Source: Massilia sp. BJB1822
Lineage (GTDB): Bacteria; Pseudomonadota; Gammaproteobacteria; Burkholderiales; Burkholderiaceae_D
Length of the DNA: 64,000 bases
Assembly (NCBI RefSeq): GCF_013369485.1
Contig: NZ_JABWEB010000001.1
Span: 124,001-188,000 of the forward strand
Direction: 5' to 3'
Positions 1-8,282 of the stretch are shown one piece after another; within the stretch, counting starts at the first letter, position 1; the number at the start of each line of letters is the position of its first letter. Below the pieces are notes generated by a model that saw only the letters and a list, made by a program, of their open reading frames with translations, was not told the origin of the DNA and did not search any database. Made by a program: the position numbers and the translations under genes.

Positions 1-523
1 CGATAAGCATGGCGCGCACTTCGATCCACGCACGGTGCAGCTGAAATTCGACCTGCAGGGCGAGAACGGCATTTTCCTGCCGCTGGTGCTCGATCTGGAG
101 CAGCAGCGCCTGCACTGGCTCGACGTGTATTCCAAAGGCGAGTTCGAATTCAATAACGCCGAGTCCTCGAATGCTGCCATCACGGCGATCTGTCCGGCGC
201 TGATGGCGTATTTCGCCAGCGGCGTGCGGCCCTCCATGTATGAGCTGGCCCTGCTGCATGCGGCCGCGCGCGGCCAGCGGGTCAGGCTGCGCGGCAGCGA
301 AGATTGCGTCGTCACGCGGCTTGCAGGCGAATCCAGCGCGGACTTCCTGGCGCGGCTGCGGGCAGGCGACGGCGCGGCCGCAGTCATGGGCGAGGGCAGC
401 GCCGCCCCCGTCTTCGCCGCCTTGCTGAAAGGCGATCTGGCCCTGCCGCCTGGAAGCCCAGCCTATGTGCTGCAGCCTGGCGAAACGGCGGCCACCATGG
501 CTGCCAGCGATCTGATTTCCTGA
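1..523 (+). CDS. C-terminal part of a TerD-neighbourhood-type protein (partial)
   Basis: The reading frame is open from base 2 with no upstream stop, so this is the C-terminal end of a longer gene; the GTG at 35 is internal, not a convincing start. The visible part contains RLHWLDVYSKG followed by a segment ending in ALLHAAARGQRVRLRG, which I associate with the large MXAN_6230/SCO0854-type proteins found near tellurite-resistance (TerD) genes. That is recognition of wording rather than of a catalytic motif, so no function is assigned. The tail is rich in Ala and Gly with no membrane segment. The gene ends just before a strong hairpin terminator and is convergent with the metalloprotease that follows. 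Confidence 0.55.
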   Translation, partial: DKHGAHFDPRTVQLKFDLQGENGIFLPLVLDLEQQRLHWLDVYSKGEFEFNNAESSNAAITAICPALMAYFASGVRPSMYELALLHAAARGQRVRLRGSEDCVVTRLAGESSADFLARLRAGDGAAAVMGEGSAAPVFAALLKGDLALPPGSPAYVLQPGETAATMAASDLIS

Positions 524-529
524 CGCGAA

Positions 530-564
530 AAAATCCGCAGCGCCGGCAGGCAGCTGCGGATTTT
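530..564. terminator. Bidirectional rho-independent terminator
   Basis: A perfect 12-bp stem, AAAATCCGCAGC at 530-541 and GCTGCGGATTTT at 553-564, with an 11-base loop. Its A-rich and T-rich ends suit termination in both directions. It lies between two convergent genes. Confidence 0.85.
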
Positions 565-601
565 CGGATGCGATGGCATCGCTAGCGGACGCCTTCCATA
601 T

Positions 602-2365
602 TTACAGCGCCGGGCCGACGAAGCAGGCCTTCCCGATGCCGTAGGCTGGATCGCCAAAGGCCGCGTCTGTGCAGGCGATCGGCCCGCTCACGGTGCGGTA
701 GAAGAACTGGCCATTGGCGCCATAAGCCACGGTCTGCGTGCCGTTGACGGCGCATTGGCCATTCTGGGCGGAACAGTAGGCATAGCCCGCCGGGCCGGAA
801 TAGCAGGCTTTCACCACGCCGGGATTCGGATCGCCGAAGGTGCCGTTGTCGCAGCCGATGCTGCCGCTGGCCAGCTTGTGCGCAAACTTGGTGCCTGCGC
901 CATAGGCGATCGACTGCGTGCCGGCGAAGCTGCAGTTCTGATGTTCGCCCGTGCAGTAGGCATAGCCGATCTTGCCGGCATAGCAGGCTTTCGGCGTGCC
1001 AGGAAGCGGGTCGCCGAAAGTGCTGTTGTCGCAAACAAAGCTGCCCGTCACAGTGCGGTACACGAATTTGCCATTGGCGCCGTAAGCGATATTGCGAGTG
1101 CCGCTGACCGTGCAGGTCTGGTGCTCGTCGGCGCAGCGCGTATACGCCTGGCTGTTGCGGAAGCCGGCGACGGTGGCTGCCGTCTCGTTAAGCACGCGCG
1201 CATTGTTCGCCGCGCCGGCATTGCCCATCGCGTAGCCGTTGTACGTCACCGATGGATTCGACCAGTACTGCAGGCGGTCGCAATTGCCGACGCAGTTATA
1301 AGCCATGATGGTGCGCCATGCCGGTGCCGGCGAAGTATGCTGGAAGCCATGCCCATATGGGAAGGGCTGCTGGGTCGGATCGTTGGCGATGTCGTGGCGC
1401 GCGCCCTGCAGATGGCCCAGCTCATGGGCAAAGGAGTAGTAACCCGTCGCGCAGCCGATATGCACCGCCGCGAAGGCCGTCGAAGCGTTGGCCATGATCG
1501 CATCGGCCATGCCGCAGTAATCGGTTTGGTTGACGATCAGGACCGACATATCCGCTGCGGTGATATTGCGGTTATTCACCACATCGTTCAAGCCTTTGAA
1601 GTCCTGCACGATCTGTCCGTAGCTCTTGCCGCTTTCGGAATAGCCAACCTCGAAGGTATTGACCTTGGCCAGACGGATATTGATATTGCTGTTGATGTAG
1701 GACTGGTTGGCCTCGGCCACCGCCAAGTCGATGGTGGCGGCGATATCGCCGACCGCCGTGCGTGCCGACGCCGTGTACGCCACCAGTACATTGATGACGG
1801 TCGGCCCGTCAGCCTGTGAGGCGGACTGTTTCAGCTCCGGCAGCGGCGCCGGGTTGTGGCTGTGCTTTTCCCGGAACGAAGGCGGCTCGTCCTCGGGGAA
1901 TTTGCTCTGATCAACCTTGATCAGGGCATGCACGCCTTGTCCCAGCGGCTCGATGCTGTACAGATTGCCGTTGTCGCGCACGCTGCCCGTCACATTGCCA
2001 TCACGGATGACCAGAATCGCCGTGCCGGGAATGCCGGACAGCTTGCCATACCAGGTGGCGTCGGTGGGACTGCGGGTTTCCAGCTGGGTCTTGTTGAAGT
2101 CCAAGGGCTTGCTGCCAGGCATGGCCATGCGCAGGCTGCTGGCCTGGAACGCGGCGGCGTTCAGACGGATCAGCGTCACTTCCTTGGTGGTGGCGCGGCC
2201 CTGGATCTTGCTCAGATGCTGGGATTGGACCGCATCCATTTTGCCGAGCTGGCCGGAACTTAAGGGAGTGAAGAAATCCACGCTTTGCGCCCATCCGGCT
2301 GCGGGGATAAGCAAGGCACTGGCCAGCGTAAATTGCGATATAAAAGCGCTTAAACCCTTCATCAT
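602..2365 (-). CDS. Secreted metzincin (M12/reprolysin-like) metalloprotease with triple C-terminal repeat
   Basis: A predicted secreted zinc endopeptidase of 587 aa. Residues 1-27 form a signal peptide ending near GWAQS. The catalytic core carries HELGHLQGARHD near residue 315, the extended metzincin zinc site HExxHxxGxxHD, followed by the IMAYNC Met-turn. A pro-region of roughly 150 residues precedes it. The last ~165 residues are three tandem copies of a ~53-residue module with the pattern YxYC...C...GTQxxAYGAxxxF...C.N.TFGDP..G..KACY; the paired cysteines suggest disulfides and a substrate- or cell-wall-binding role (inference). AAGGA lies five bases before the chosen ATG. It is divergent from the M4 protease, so both may be part of the same exoprotease programme. 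Confidence 0.85.
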   Translation of the reverse strand: MMKGLSAFISQFTLASALLIPAAGWAQSVDFFTPLSSGQLGKMDAVQSQHLSKIQGRATTKEVTLIRLNAAAFQASSLRMAMPGSKPLDFNKTQLETRSPTDATWYGKLSGIPGTAILVIRDGNVTGSVRDNGNLYSIEPLGQGVHALIKVDQSKFPEDEPPSFREKHSHNPAPLPELKQSASQADGPTVINVLVAYTASARTAVGDIAATIDLAVAEANQSYINSNINIRLAKVNTFEVGYSESGKSYGQIVQDFKGLNDVVNNRNITAADMSVLIVNQTDYCGMADAIMANASTAFAAVHIGCATGYYSFAHELGHLQGARHDIANDPTQQPFPYGHGFQHTSPAPAWRTIMAYNCVGNCDRLQYWSNPSVTYNGYAMGNAGAANNARVLNETAATVAGFRNSQAYTRCADEHQTCTVSGTRNIAYGANGKFVYRTVTGSFVCDNSTFGDPLPGTPKACYAGKIGYAYCTGEHQNCSFAGTQSIAYGAGTKFAHKLASGSIGCDNGTFGDPNPGVVKACYSGPAGYAYCSAQNGQCAVNGTQTVAYGANGQFFYRTVSGPIACTDAAFGDPAYGIGKACFVGPAL

Positions 2366-2723
2366 AAAAGTCCTTTATCTGTACAACTTAGTTGACCGCT
2401 AAATATGCGGTTTTAACGGCGCAGTCGTGATCAGCACGAAACCGCAACCCCTCTAAAATTGCCGTGGATGCATAGGTACTTTTGATTCGCCAGTTTCGCG
2501 TAATGAGTTTTCATTCCATAGTTATCTGTTTTCAGCAGAACCTGGCCATGTCATTCTGGCCTGCCGGGCTTCATGCAATTCTCGCCAATTTACACAACAC
2601 TTAATATTTCCACATGCAATACAACAGTTGAATCGTAAGCAAATAAGTCCATGCTAGAGTTCATTGGAAAATGACCAATTCATTTTCCCTGGCAGAACCT
2701 GCGCCAGGCAACAGTAATCACTT
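2366..2723. promoter_or_regulatory. AT-richer divergent regulatory region between two secreted proteases
   Basis: A 358-base gene-free region serving two divergent protease genes. For the rightward gene a plausible sigma70 promoter is TTGAAT (2628-2633), an 18-base spacer and TGCTAG (2652-2657). Directly after it come two perfect inverted repeats that would lie in the leader: GGAAAATG/CATTTTCC (2666-2673 and 2681-2688) and CCTGGC/GCCAGG (2688-2693 and 2703-2708). Neither is followed by a T run, so they are more likely operators or mRNA-stabilising hairpins than terminators. No small gene is visible. Confidence 0.4.
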
Positions 2724-2735
2724 ATGGGGACTTTC

Positions 2736-4817
2736 ATGCAAGCGACTTTAAAAAAGGGAGCGGTATGGGCAGCGTTCGCATTGGGTACTACTGGAGTTCA
2801 AGCAGCAAGCCGTATCGATATCGATACGCTTGTTTCAAAATCTGACGCCATGCTGGCAAAGGGCGCACCCACCATCGCTGAAAAGCTGGGGCTGAGCAAT
2901 GGCGATCTAAAAACCCTTCATAGCCAGACGCTTCCAAATGGAAAAATTATTACCAAATACCAACAGCTGTACCGCGGCATTCCGGTTTTAAACAGCAATG
3001 TGGTGGAGTATCGGGAAAGCAGCAAGGCGGCGCCATCCCTGAGCGGCACGGTGGTCCAGGGCATCGCCGGCGACGTGCCGGCAGCCACGCCGCAGCTCTC
3101 CTCGCCAGCCATCCTGAATCTGGCCAAGAGCAAGGTAGCGAAATCGCGGCTGGAGGAAGAACAGGTTCAGCTATATGTGTATCTGGAGGATAGGCAAGCC
3201 GCGCGCCTGGTTTATCTGGTGTCTTTCTTTTTACCTAATGGCAAGCAACCAAGCCGGCCGTTCTTTTTAATGGATGCCAATACCGGCGAGGTATTACAGC
3301 AATGGGATGGCTTGGCCTATGCCAAGGCTGGCGGTCCCGGCGGCAATACCAAGGTTGGCCAATACGAATTCGGCGTCAACTACGCTTCCCTGGATGTCAG
3401 CAATAACTGCACGATGGATAATGGCAGCGTCAAAACCATCAACCAAAATAACAGCACAGACAATTTAGAGACTGCCTTTCAATTCGCCTGCCCGCGAAAT
3501 ACGTTTAAGGCAGTCAACGGCGCCTATGCGCCTTTGAACGACGCGCATTTCTTCGGCAATGCCACGATCAAAATGTATCGCGACTGGTTCGGCCTGTCGC
3601 CTCTTCCGCAGCAGCTGGTGATGCGGGTGCACTATGCCCAAGGTTTTGAGGGTGCGGCATGGACTGGCGGCTCCATCATTATTGGCGATGGCTATAACAG
3701 GTTCTATCCCCTGGTATCGGCCGACGTTCTGGCGCATGAAATCAGCCATGGCTTTACCGAGCAAAACGCCAAGCTGCTTTATCGCTCGCAAGCAGGCGGA
3801 ATGAATGAAGCTTTTTCCGATATGGCAGGCGAGGCACTGGAATATTATCTGACGGATAGAAATGACTTTAAGGTTGGCGTCAGCATCACGAAAACCGTCG
3901 ATGCCTTGCGCTATATGGACAATCCGCCACTGGATGGCCGCTCCAAAATCCACGTTTCAGACATGTTGCCAAGCGATAGCGTGCACTACATCAGTGGCAT
4001 CTATAACAAGGCATTTCATCTGCTCGCCACATCGCCGGGCTGGAATACTCGCAAGGCATTCGAGGTCATGGTCGACGCAAACCGTCTGTACTGGACTCCA
4101 TCAAGCACCTTTAACGAAGGCGCGTGCGGCGTGGAGCAGGCGGCCGGCAATCGCGAATATAGCGTCAGCCAGGTCAGCACAGCCTTCAATGCGGTCGGCG
4201 TCAATTGCGACAACTATAAATGGCTGGTCGAGCAGCTGTATCTGGCCTATACCGGGCGGCCTGGCGAACCGGCCGGCCTCAGCCTCTGGACCGAACATCT
4301 GCAGGCCGCCGCCGCGCCCAAAAAGCTGGCTCAGTTCATTGAAGCGTATAGTTCCAATCCTGGCGTCAAGGCCATCGTTGACCGCTTTGCCCAGAATCCC
4401 GAAAGCCTGGCCTTGTATCCCGCCGAGCCGGCAGGCAGCTACGATGGCTTAATTACCGCGGTGTTCCAGAACGCATTTGGCCGCCCGGCCGACGCCGCCA
4501 ATAGTGCGCTCTGGTCCGGCAAGCTGCAAAGCGGGCAAAGCAGCCGCAATCTGGCACCGATCCAGATCCTGGCTGACGCCTTGACCAGCCGGAATGCCGA
4601 CCGCAAAAACGATGCGCTGGCTGCCGGGAAAAAAATCAGCGTGTCCCTGCGCTTCACGGCCAACGTCAACGAGCCAGCAGAGATCGCCGCCTACAGCACG
4701 CCCTTGGCCAATAGCAAAGCACGCAATATGCTGAAGACGGTCAACGCTACCACCCAGGTGCAAGACTTCGTTCCGGCCATCGACGCTGCGATCGCCGACA
4801 TCGTCGCCAAGCACTAA
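2736..4817 (+). CDS. Secreted M4 (thermolysin-type) metallopeptidase with DUF4214-like C-terminus
   Basis: An extracellular zinc endopeptidase of 693 aa. The start at 2736 is preferred over the in-frame ATG at 2724 because GGGGA precedes it and the protein then begins directly with a signal peptide, MQATLKKGAVWAAFALG..., cleaved after VQA. A propeptide with the IPVLNSNVVEY element (FTP/PepSY type) precedes the catalytic domain. Zinc ligands are HEISH at about residues 334-338 and the Glu of NEAFSD at 358, giving the gluzincin spacing HExxH-x19-E. After the catalytic domain (about residue 500) the protein continues with LYLAYTGRP...GLSLW and VFQNAFGRP...NSALW, two copies of the pattern typical of DUF4214. 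This tail may aid secretion or anchoring (inference). A strong terminator follows. Confidence 0.88.
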   Translation: MQATLKKGAVWAAFALGTTGVQAASRIDIDTLVSKSDAMLAKGAPTIAEKLGLSNGDLKTLHSQTLPNGKIITKYQQLYRGIPVLNSNVVEYRESSKAAPSLSGTVVQGIAGDVPAATPQLSSPAILNLAKSKVAKSRLEEEQVQLYVYLEDRQAARLVYLVSFFLPNGKQPSRPFFLMDANTGEVLQQWDGLAYAKAGGPGGNTKVGQYEFGVNYASLDVSNNCTMDNGSVKTINQNNSTDNLETAFQFACPRNTFKAVNGAYAPLNDAHFFGNATIKMYRDWFGLSPLPQQLVMRVHYAQGFEGAAWTGGSIIIGDGYNRFYPLVSADVLAHEISHGFTEQNAKLLYRSQAGGMNEAFSDMAGEALEYYLTDRNDFKVGVSITKTVDALRYMDNPPLDGRSKIHVSDMLPSDSVHYISGIYNKAFHLLATSPGWNTRKAFEVMVDANRLYWTPSSTFNEGACGVEQAAGNREYSVSQVSTAFNAVGVNCDNYKWLVEQLYLAYTGRPGEPAGLSLWTEHLQAAAAPKKLAQFIEAYSSNPGVKAIVDRFAQNPESLALYPAEPAGSYDGLITAVFQNAFGRPADAANSALWSGKLQSGQSSRNLAPIQILADALTSRNADRKNDALAAGKKISVSLRFTANVNEPAEIAAYSTPLANSKARNMLKTVNATTQVQDFVPAIDAAIADIVAKH

Positions 4818-4822
4818 GCGCG

Positions 4823-4866
4823 AAAAAAAACTCCCGGCAAATCAGATGCTTACCGGGAGTTTTTTC
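4823..4866 (+). terminator. Rho-independent terminator after the M4 protease
   Basis: AAAAAACTCCCGG and CCGGGAGTTTTTT form a 13-bp stem with a 15-base loop, ending in a run of six T. It separates the protease from the ccdAB pair. Confidence 0.88.
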
Positions 4867-4944
4867 ACCCGAGAGTACTCTTTATTCCCAGGAAAGCTAC
4901 AATACGCATTGCATTTCCACATTCCTGATGCGCATTGGATCATC

Positions 4945-5196
4945 ATGAAAATTTCTCCGCTCCCATCAAAGCTGGCTGCAAAAAAAGCAACCAATATCAC
5001 GCTCTCGCTGGATGTATACCAAGCTGCGAAGAGCCTTGGCATTAACATCTCACAAGTCTGCGAGCAACGCTTACGCGAGGAGATTCAATTACGTCAGGAG
5101 CGGCAATGGAATGAAGAGCATGCTGACTTTCTGGTGGCCTACAACCGGCGGGTGGAGGAGGAAGGTCTGGCACTTGAAGAGTGGCGATCTTTCTGA
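4945..5196 (+). CDS. ccdA: CcdA-family antitoxin
   Basis: An 83-residue antitoxin of a type II toxin-antitoxin pair. The N-terminal part (TNITLSLDVYQAAKSLGINIS) is the ribbon-helix-helix DNA-binding region used for autorepression; the C-terminal part ending NRRVEEEGLALEEWRSF is the toxin-binding tail, closely matching chromosomal CcdA proteins. The reading frame is open from 4846, but the ATG at 4945 gives the normal family length; the upstream codons overlap the preceding terminator. The stop overlaps the start of the toxin by one base, the usual translational coupling. Base composition is lower in GC than the flanks, in keeping with acquisition. Confidence 0.87.
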   Translation: MKISPLPSKLAAKKATNITLSLDVYQAAKSLGINISQVCEQRLREEIQLRQERQWNEEHADFLVAYNRRVEEEGLALEEWRSF

Positions 5197-5513
5197 TGAG
5201 CCGCTTCGACATTTTCGCCAATCCGGGCAAGAACCACCGCAATATCCCTTACCTCGTCGATGTGCAAAGCAATGTGATCAGTGGCTTAGCAACGAGAATT
5301 GTTGTTCCGCTCCGTCCCTTATCGGCGTTTCCATCGGTGGCGCTTCCGCCAGACCTGTTTCCCATCATCGCGGTCAACGGCGAGGATCATGTCATGGACA
5401 CCCCACAGCTTGGTGCCATCCCGCTCAGCGAGCTCAAAGTCAATGTCGCGTCAGCCAGCACATATCAGTTTGAAATTCAAGGCGCCCTGGATCGGCTCTT
5501 CGGAGCATACTGA
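5196..5513 (+). CDS. ccdB: CcdB-family toxin (DNA gyrase inhibitor)
   Basis: A 105-residue toxin. CcdB proteins poison DNA gyrase by trapping it on cleaved DNA unless bound by CcdA. The sequence shows the family's start (MSRFDIFANPGKN followed by PYLVDVQSN), the central V-L-P-L-R-P-L segment and the C-terminal ALDRLFGAY; the family's C-terminal three residues are important for gyrase poisoning and a complete C-terminus is present here. The ATG shares its A with the ccdA stop TGA. No frameshift or truncation is visible, so the pair is probably active. Confidence 0.87.
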   Translation: MSRFDIFANPGKNHRNIPYLVDVQSNVISGLATRIVVPLRPLSAFPSVALPPDLFPIIAVNGEDHVMDTPQLGAIPLSELKVNVASASTYQFEIQGALDRLFGAY

Positions 5514-5528
5514 GAAATTAAAAAAGAG

Positions 5529-5561
5529 AACGCCGCGCAAACCAATGGCTTGCGCGGCGTT
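5529..5561. terminator. Hairpin after ccdB
   Basis: AACGCCGCGCAA (5529-5540) and TTGCGCGGCGTT (5550-5561) form a perfect 12-bp stem with a 9-base loop. There is no long T run, so termination strength is uncertain. The remaining ~240 bases to the next gene end show no further gene. Confidence 0.6.
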
Positions 5562-5804
5562 GCTCATGACTCTCAGCTAGCTGGTATAAGAACGGTTATG
5601 CACAATAGAGCAACGTAAACAACGGAGAAAGCCTGTCAATACAATGCCTCTAGTCAGTCCGCCAGGATGTCGTACTCAACACATACGTTTGAGAGGCTGC
5701 TCTTTTGTTGGCGTAAAGTGAGGTAGAACAAGACTTGGCGTTAGCTTGACCAATCCGATTCATGCATCGGTTTTGACCGGAGGCACGAGCCATTGCGGAT
5801 GCTG

Positions 5805-7784
5805 TTAGTTCAACCACTCCGAAGGAATCAGGCCCTCACCCTCGTGCTTCCATTTCGCGACTTCGTGCATGTCGTATTCACCCCAAATGGTGCGATCCGC
5901 GTGCTCCAGGACAATGACCTGGAATTGGCGCTTAGAGCGCTCCATTGCGAGGTCCAGCATGGCGAAAATGCGTTTCGTAGCGAGTACGTCAACGTCGCGC
6001 TCGGCTAGAATTTTGTGGACGGTTTCTTCGTCTCCGTCTAGTTCGTTGGCACCGGATGAGGCACTAGGAAAGTAGACTTGGCTGGGTTGGTCGATAATCA
6101 GGAAACTGAAAACGGGTAAGGTGCTGCGGCGAGTACTGGACAAGAATTCGTGCAGCGCCATGAAGGCTGAAATGTGGTAACCCATCCAGTTAGCACCACT
6201 GCCTACTTCCCAGAGGAACTCCGGTTTGGCCTTGCCGCGACTGAAGCTCAAGGTCAGTTCTTTTTTATCGAGCTTGATGCTGCCACGCTGGTCAAGCTTG
6301 AAGCCGTTCGCATAAATTGCGATGAGCGACGAAATCTCGTGGTCGATGGATTGCTCGCGCAGCTCACGGCCAGACTTCTCAAAATACTTTTCGAGCTCCT
6401 CCAGTTGCTTGCTCAGCTCCGCGATACGTTTCTCTTGGTCGCTATCCTTGCCGACCTTTTTCAAGGATTTTATGGTGGATTGCATCCGACCGAGCAACAG
6501 ATATACCCGACTGAGCGAATTCTTGGCCGCATTCTCCACCTGTACCAGCGGCAGTAGTTGCATGCGGGCCAGTTGCAGAGCTTCGGCCGTTTCGTACAGA
6601 TGGGCTTTGGCTTTTTCGATCTCGCGATCTACAACCGGATTGTCAAACAAGGCTGCCTGCAGTTCTTCAACCTGATTTACTTCTCGGTCCAAGTGGGTAA
6701 TCACTGAACTCAATTGATCGGATTCGGAACCGCATGCGATACAAGCATGTCCCTTGCTCACACTGTCTCTTAGCCAGTCGAGGTTGATAACACGGTCACG
6801 TTCTGTATTGACCGCGCTGCGGAAGTCCTGTGCCTGCTTGGCAAGCTGCTCCAGTCCACGCACCTGACGGCGCGCTTGTTCCACTGCTTTTTGCAGCCGC
6901 GCTTCCCTTTCCACAGCTTCCTTGTAGCGTCTGTTGGTCAGTGCATAGTCCGGTATCTGCAAGCGTTCGCCGATGCGGTCCTGCTCCAGCATAGTGATTA
7001 GTTCACCGAAGGCGGTAACTCGCTCCTCTAGCGTCAGGCTGTCGCCCACCACCAAGCCTATCTCTTTGGCCTCGATCCAGAGTGTGTCTACATCTGTCTT
7101 CAATGGCAGCAGCGATTGCGCAAGCAACTCAATCTTCTTGTTGATTTCATCCAGCGTCCGCTGTAGCCGCGCGCGTTCGCGTTCATTGGCGACGTATTGG
7201 GTATCGATGATCCCGAGCGCGTAGGGCATCACACGACGCAGGCGTTCGCGATGTTCGTAGGTGTCCGCTTTGTAGAACAAGGTGTTGGGATTGGCGACGA
7301 TATGCTGAGGAAGAAAATTAAATGCAGCCAGATCGCGATAGGAAGGGCGCCCCTCATTTTGTGCCGTCTGTTCCTCAGTGGTCATCGGTAGATTGGTCAA
7401 GCCCAGCATAGCATTGTAGGCGTCCTTGAACTGGCGGAGCGTGTAATGTCCCAGAATCAGCGCTGGCAGCCTGCTGAATTGCTGATCGATGTAGAACTCC
7501 TCGGTGCCTTTGCCCAGACCCGGCGATCGCCGGGCGACAAGTACTTGCCTGCCGTTCAGGTTCAGCAAGATGCCGAACCAGTCTGTAGTGTCGCGAATAA
7601 CGCCCACAGGAATCGCGCAGCGGGTCGCGCCTAGGCAGTAATCCACGATGGCGATGATTGACGATTTGCCAGTGCCGCTGCGTCCGTGGATGACGTTGAC
7701 CTTGTCAGCGGAAAATTCTAGTTTAAATACCTGCTTGGTGGTATCACGGGGCCAGAGAACGATTTTCTCGATGATGCAGCGCAT
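5805..7784 (-). CDS. ABC-3C defence system ATPase, DUF3732 (SMC/Rad50-like)
   Basis: A 659-residue SMC-type ABC ATPase, the motor of an ABC-three-component (ABC-3C) system. Walker A is GRSGTGKSS at 34-42. Near residue 560 FLIIDQPSQ reads as Walker B plus D-loop; the usual Walker B Glu is replaced by Gln in this family-like form. Between them is a long, charged coiled-coil region with a CIACGSE motif near residue 347, placed like the CxxC zinc hook of Rad50. The middle-component gene ends three bases before this start, so it is the last gene of the operon. By family knowledge these ATPases are thought to sense invading nucleoprotein and license an effector; the sensing trigger here is unknown. 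Confidence 0.83.
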   Translation of the reverse strand: MRCIIEKIVLWPRDTTKQVFKLEFSADKVNVIHGRSGTGKSSIIAIVDYCLGATRCAIPVGVIRDTTDWFGILLNLNGRQVLVARRSPGLGKGTEEFYIDQQFSRLPALILGHYTLRQFKDAYNAMLGLTNLPMTTEEQTAQNEGRPSYRDLAAFNFLPQHIVANPNTLFYKADTYEHRERLRRVMPYALGIIDTQYVANERERARLQRTLDEINKKIELLAQSLLPLKTDVDTLWIEAKEIGLVVGDSLTLEERVTAFGELITMLEQDRIGERLQIPDYALTNRRYKEAVEREARLQKAVEQARRQVRGLEQLAKQAQDFRSAVNTERDRVINLDWLRDSVSKGHACIACGSESDQLSSVITHLDREVNQVEELQAALFDNPVVDREIEKAKAHLYETAEALQLARMQLLPLVQVENAAKNSLSRVYLLLGRMQSTIKSLKKVGKDSDQEKRIAELSKQLEELEKYFEKSGRELREQSIDHEISSLIAIYANGFKLDQRGSIKLDKKELTLSFSRGKAKPEFLWEVGSGANWMGYHISAFMALHEFLSSTRRSTLPVFSFLIIDQPSQVYFPSASSGANELDGDEETVHKILAERDVDVLATKRIFAMLDLAMERSKRQFQVIVLEHADRTIWGEYDMHEVAKWKHEGEGLIPSEWLN

Positions 7785-7787
7785 GGA

Positions 7788-8282
7788 TTAATCCTTGAGT
7801 AGCTGGGCATATAGTTGTGGAGTGGTCGCCAGGCTGAACCAGCAAGCCAGGCGTTCGATCGCGCGCAGCATGTCGCCTGGCGCGTCAGTCGGCCTGCTGT
7901 TCTTGGGCCAGCGATCGAAATTTGTTGAAAATCCCGGGCGAACCGGATCGTCCGATTTGACCAGCAGTCCGCTGGCACAAGCCAGATTTAAGCCTTGCAG
8001 CGTCGGCCCGGTATAGGCTTGGACACGCCTGCGGAAGTCGACCAACATGGCAGGGGTCTCCCGCAGCACGGCGTGCATCGGTGTCGCCAAATTGCGCTTT
8101 TGGATCGATTGGCAACTGGCCTGGTGCCACAGCAGCGGGAGCACCAACAGGGCTTTCATCAGCTCGACTGGCGGCGAATCGGGTGCAGTGTCCTCATATT
8201 GCTTGACAAACGATGTCAGCAAAAAACAAGACAATGCCGAGTTCTGGATTAGGTTGTGGTCGATGTAGCCCGACGTAGTCAT
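7788..8282 (-). CDS. ABC-3C system middle component
   Basis: A protein of 164 aa between the effector and ATPase genes. The ATG at 8282 overlaps the upstream gene's TGA as ATGA, so it is chosen over the more upstream in-frame start. The sequence has the look of the middle components of ABC-3C systems: an early hydrophobic helix NSALSCFLLTSFVKQY, a central PLLWHQ segment, and a C-terminal ATTPQLYAQLLKD. It contains no catalytic motif. In described systems the middle component bridges the ATPase and the effector; that role is inferred here from gene order, length and position. Confidence 0.72.
   Translation of the reverse strand: MTTSGYIDHNLIQNSALSCFLLTSFVKQYEDTAPDSPPVELMKALLVLPLLWHQASCQSIQKRNLATPMHAVLRETPAMLVDFRRRVQAYTGPTLQGLNLACASGLLVKSDDPVRPGFSTNFDRWPKNSRPTDAPGDMLRAIERLACWFSLATTPQLYAQLLKD

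Noticed and set aside
5755..5770. CCGAT/ATCGG hairpin after the ABC-3C operon
   Set aside because: Only 5 bp and without a T run on the operon's strand; not enough for a terminator call.
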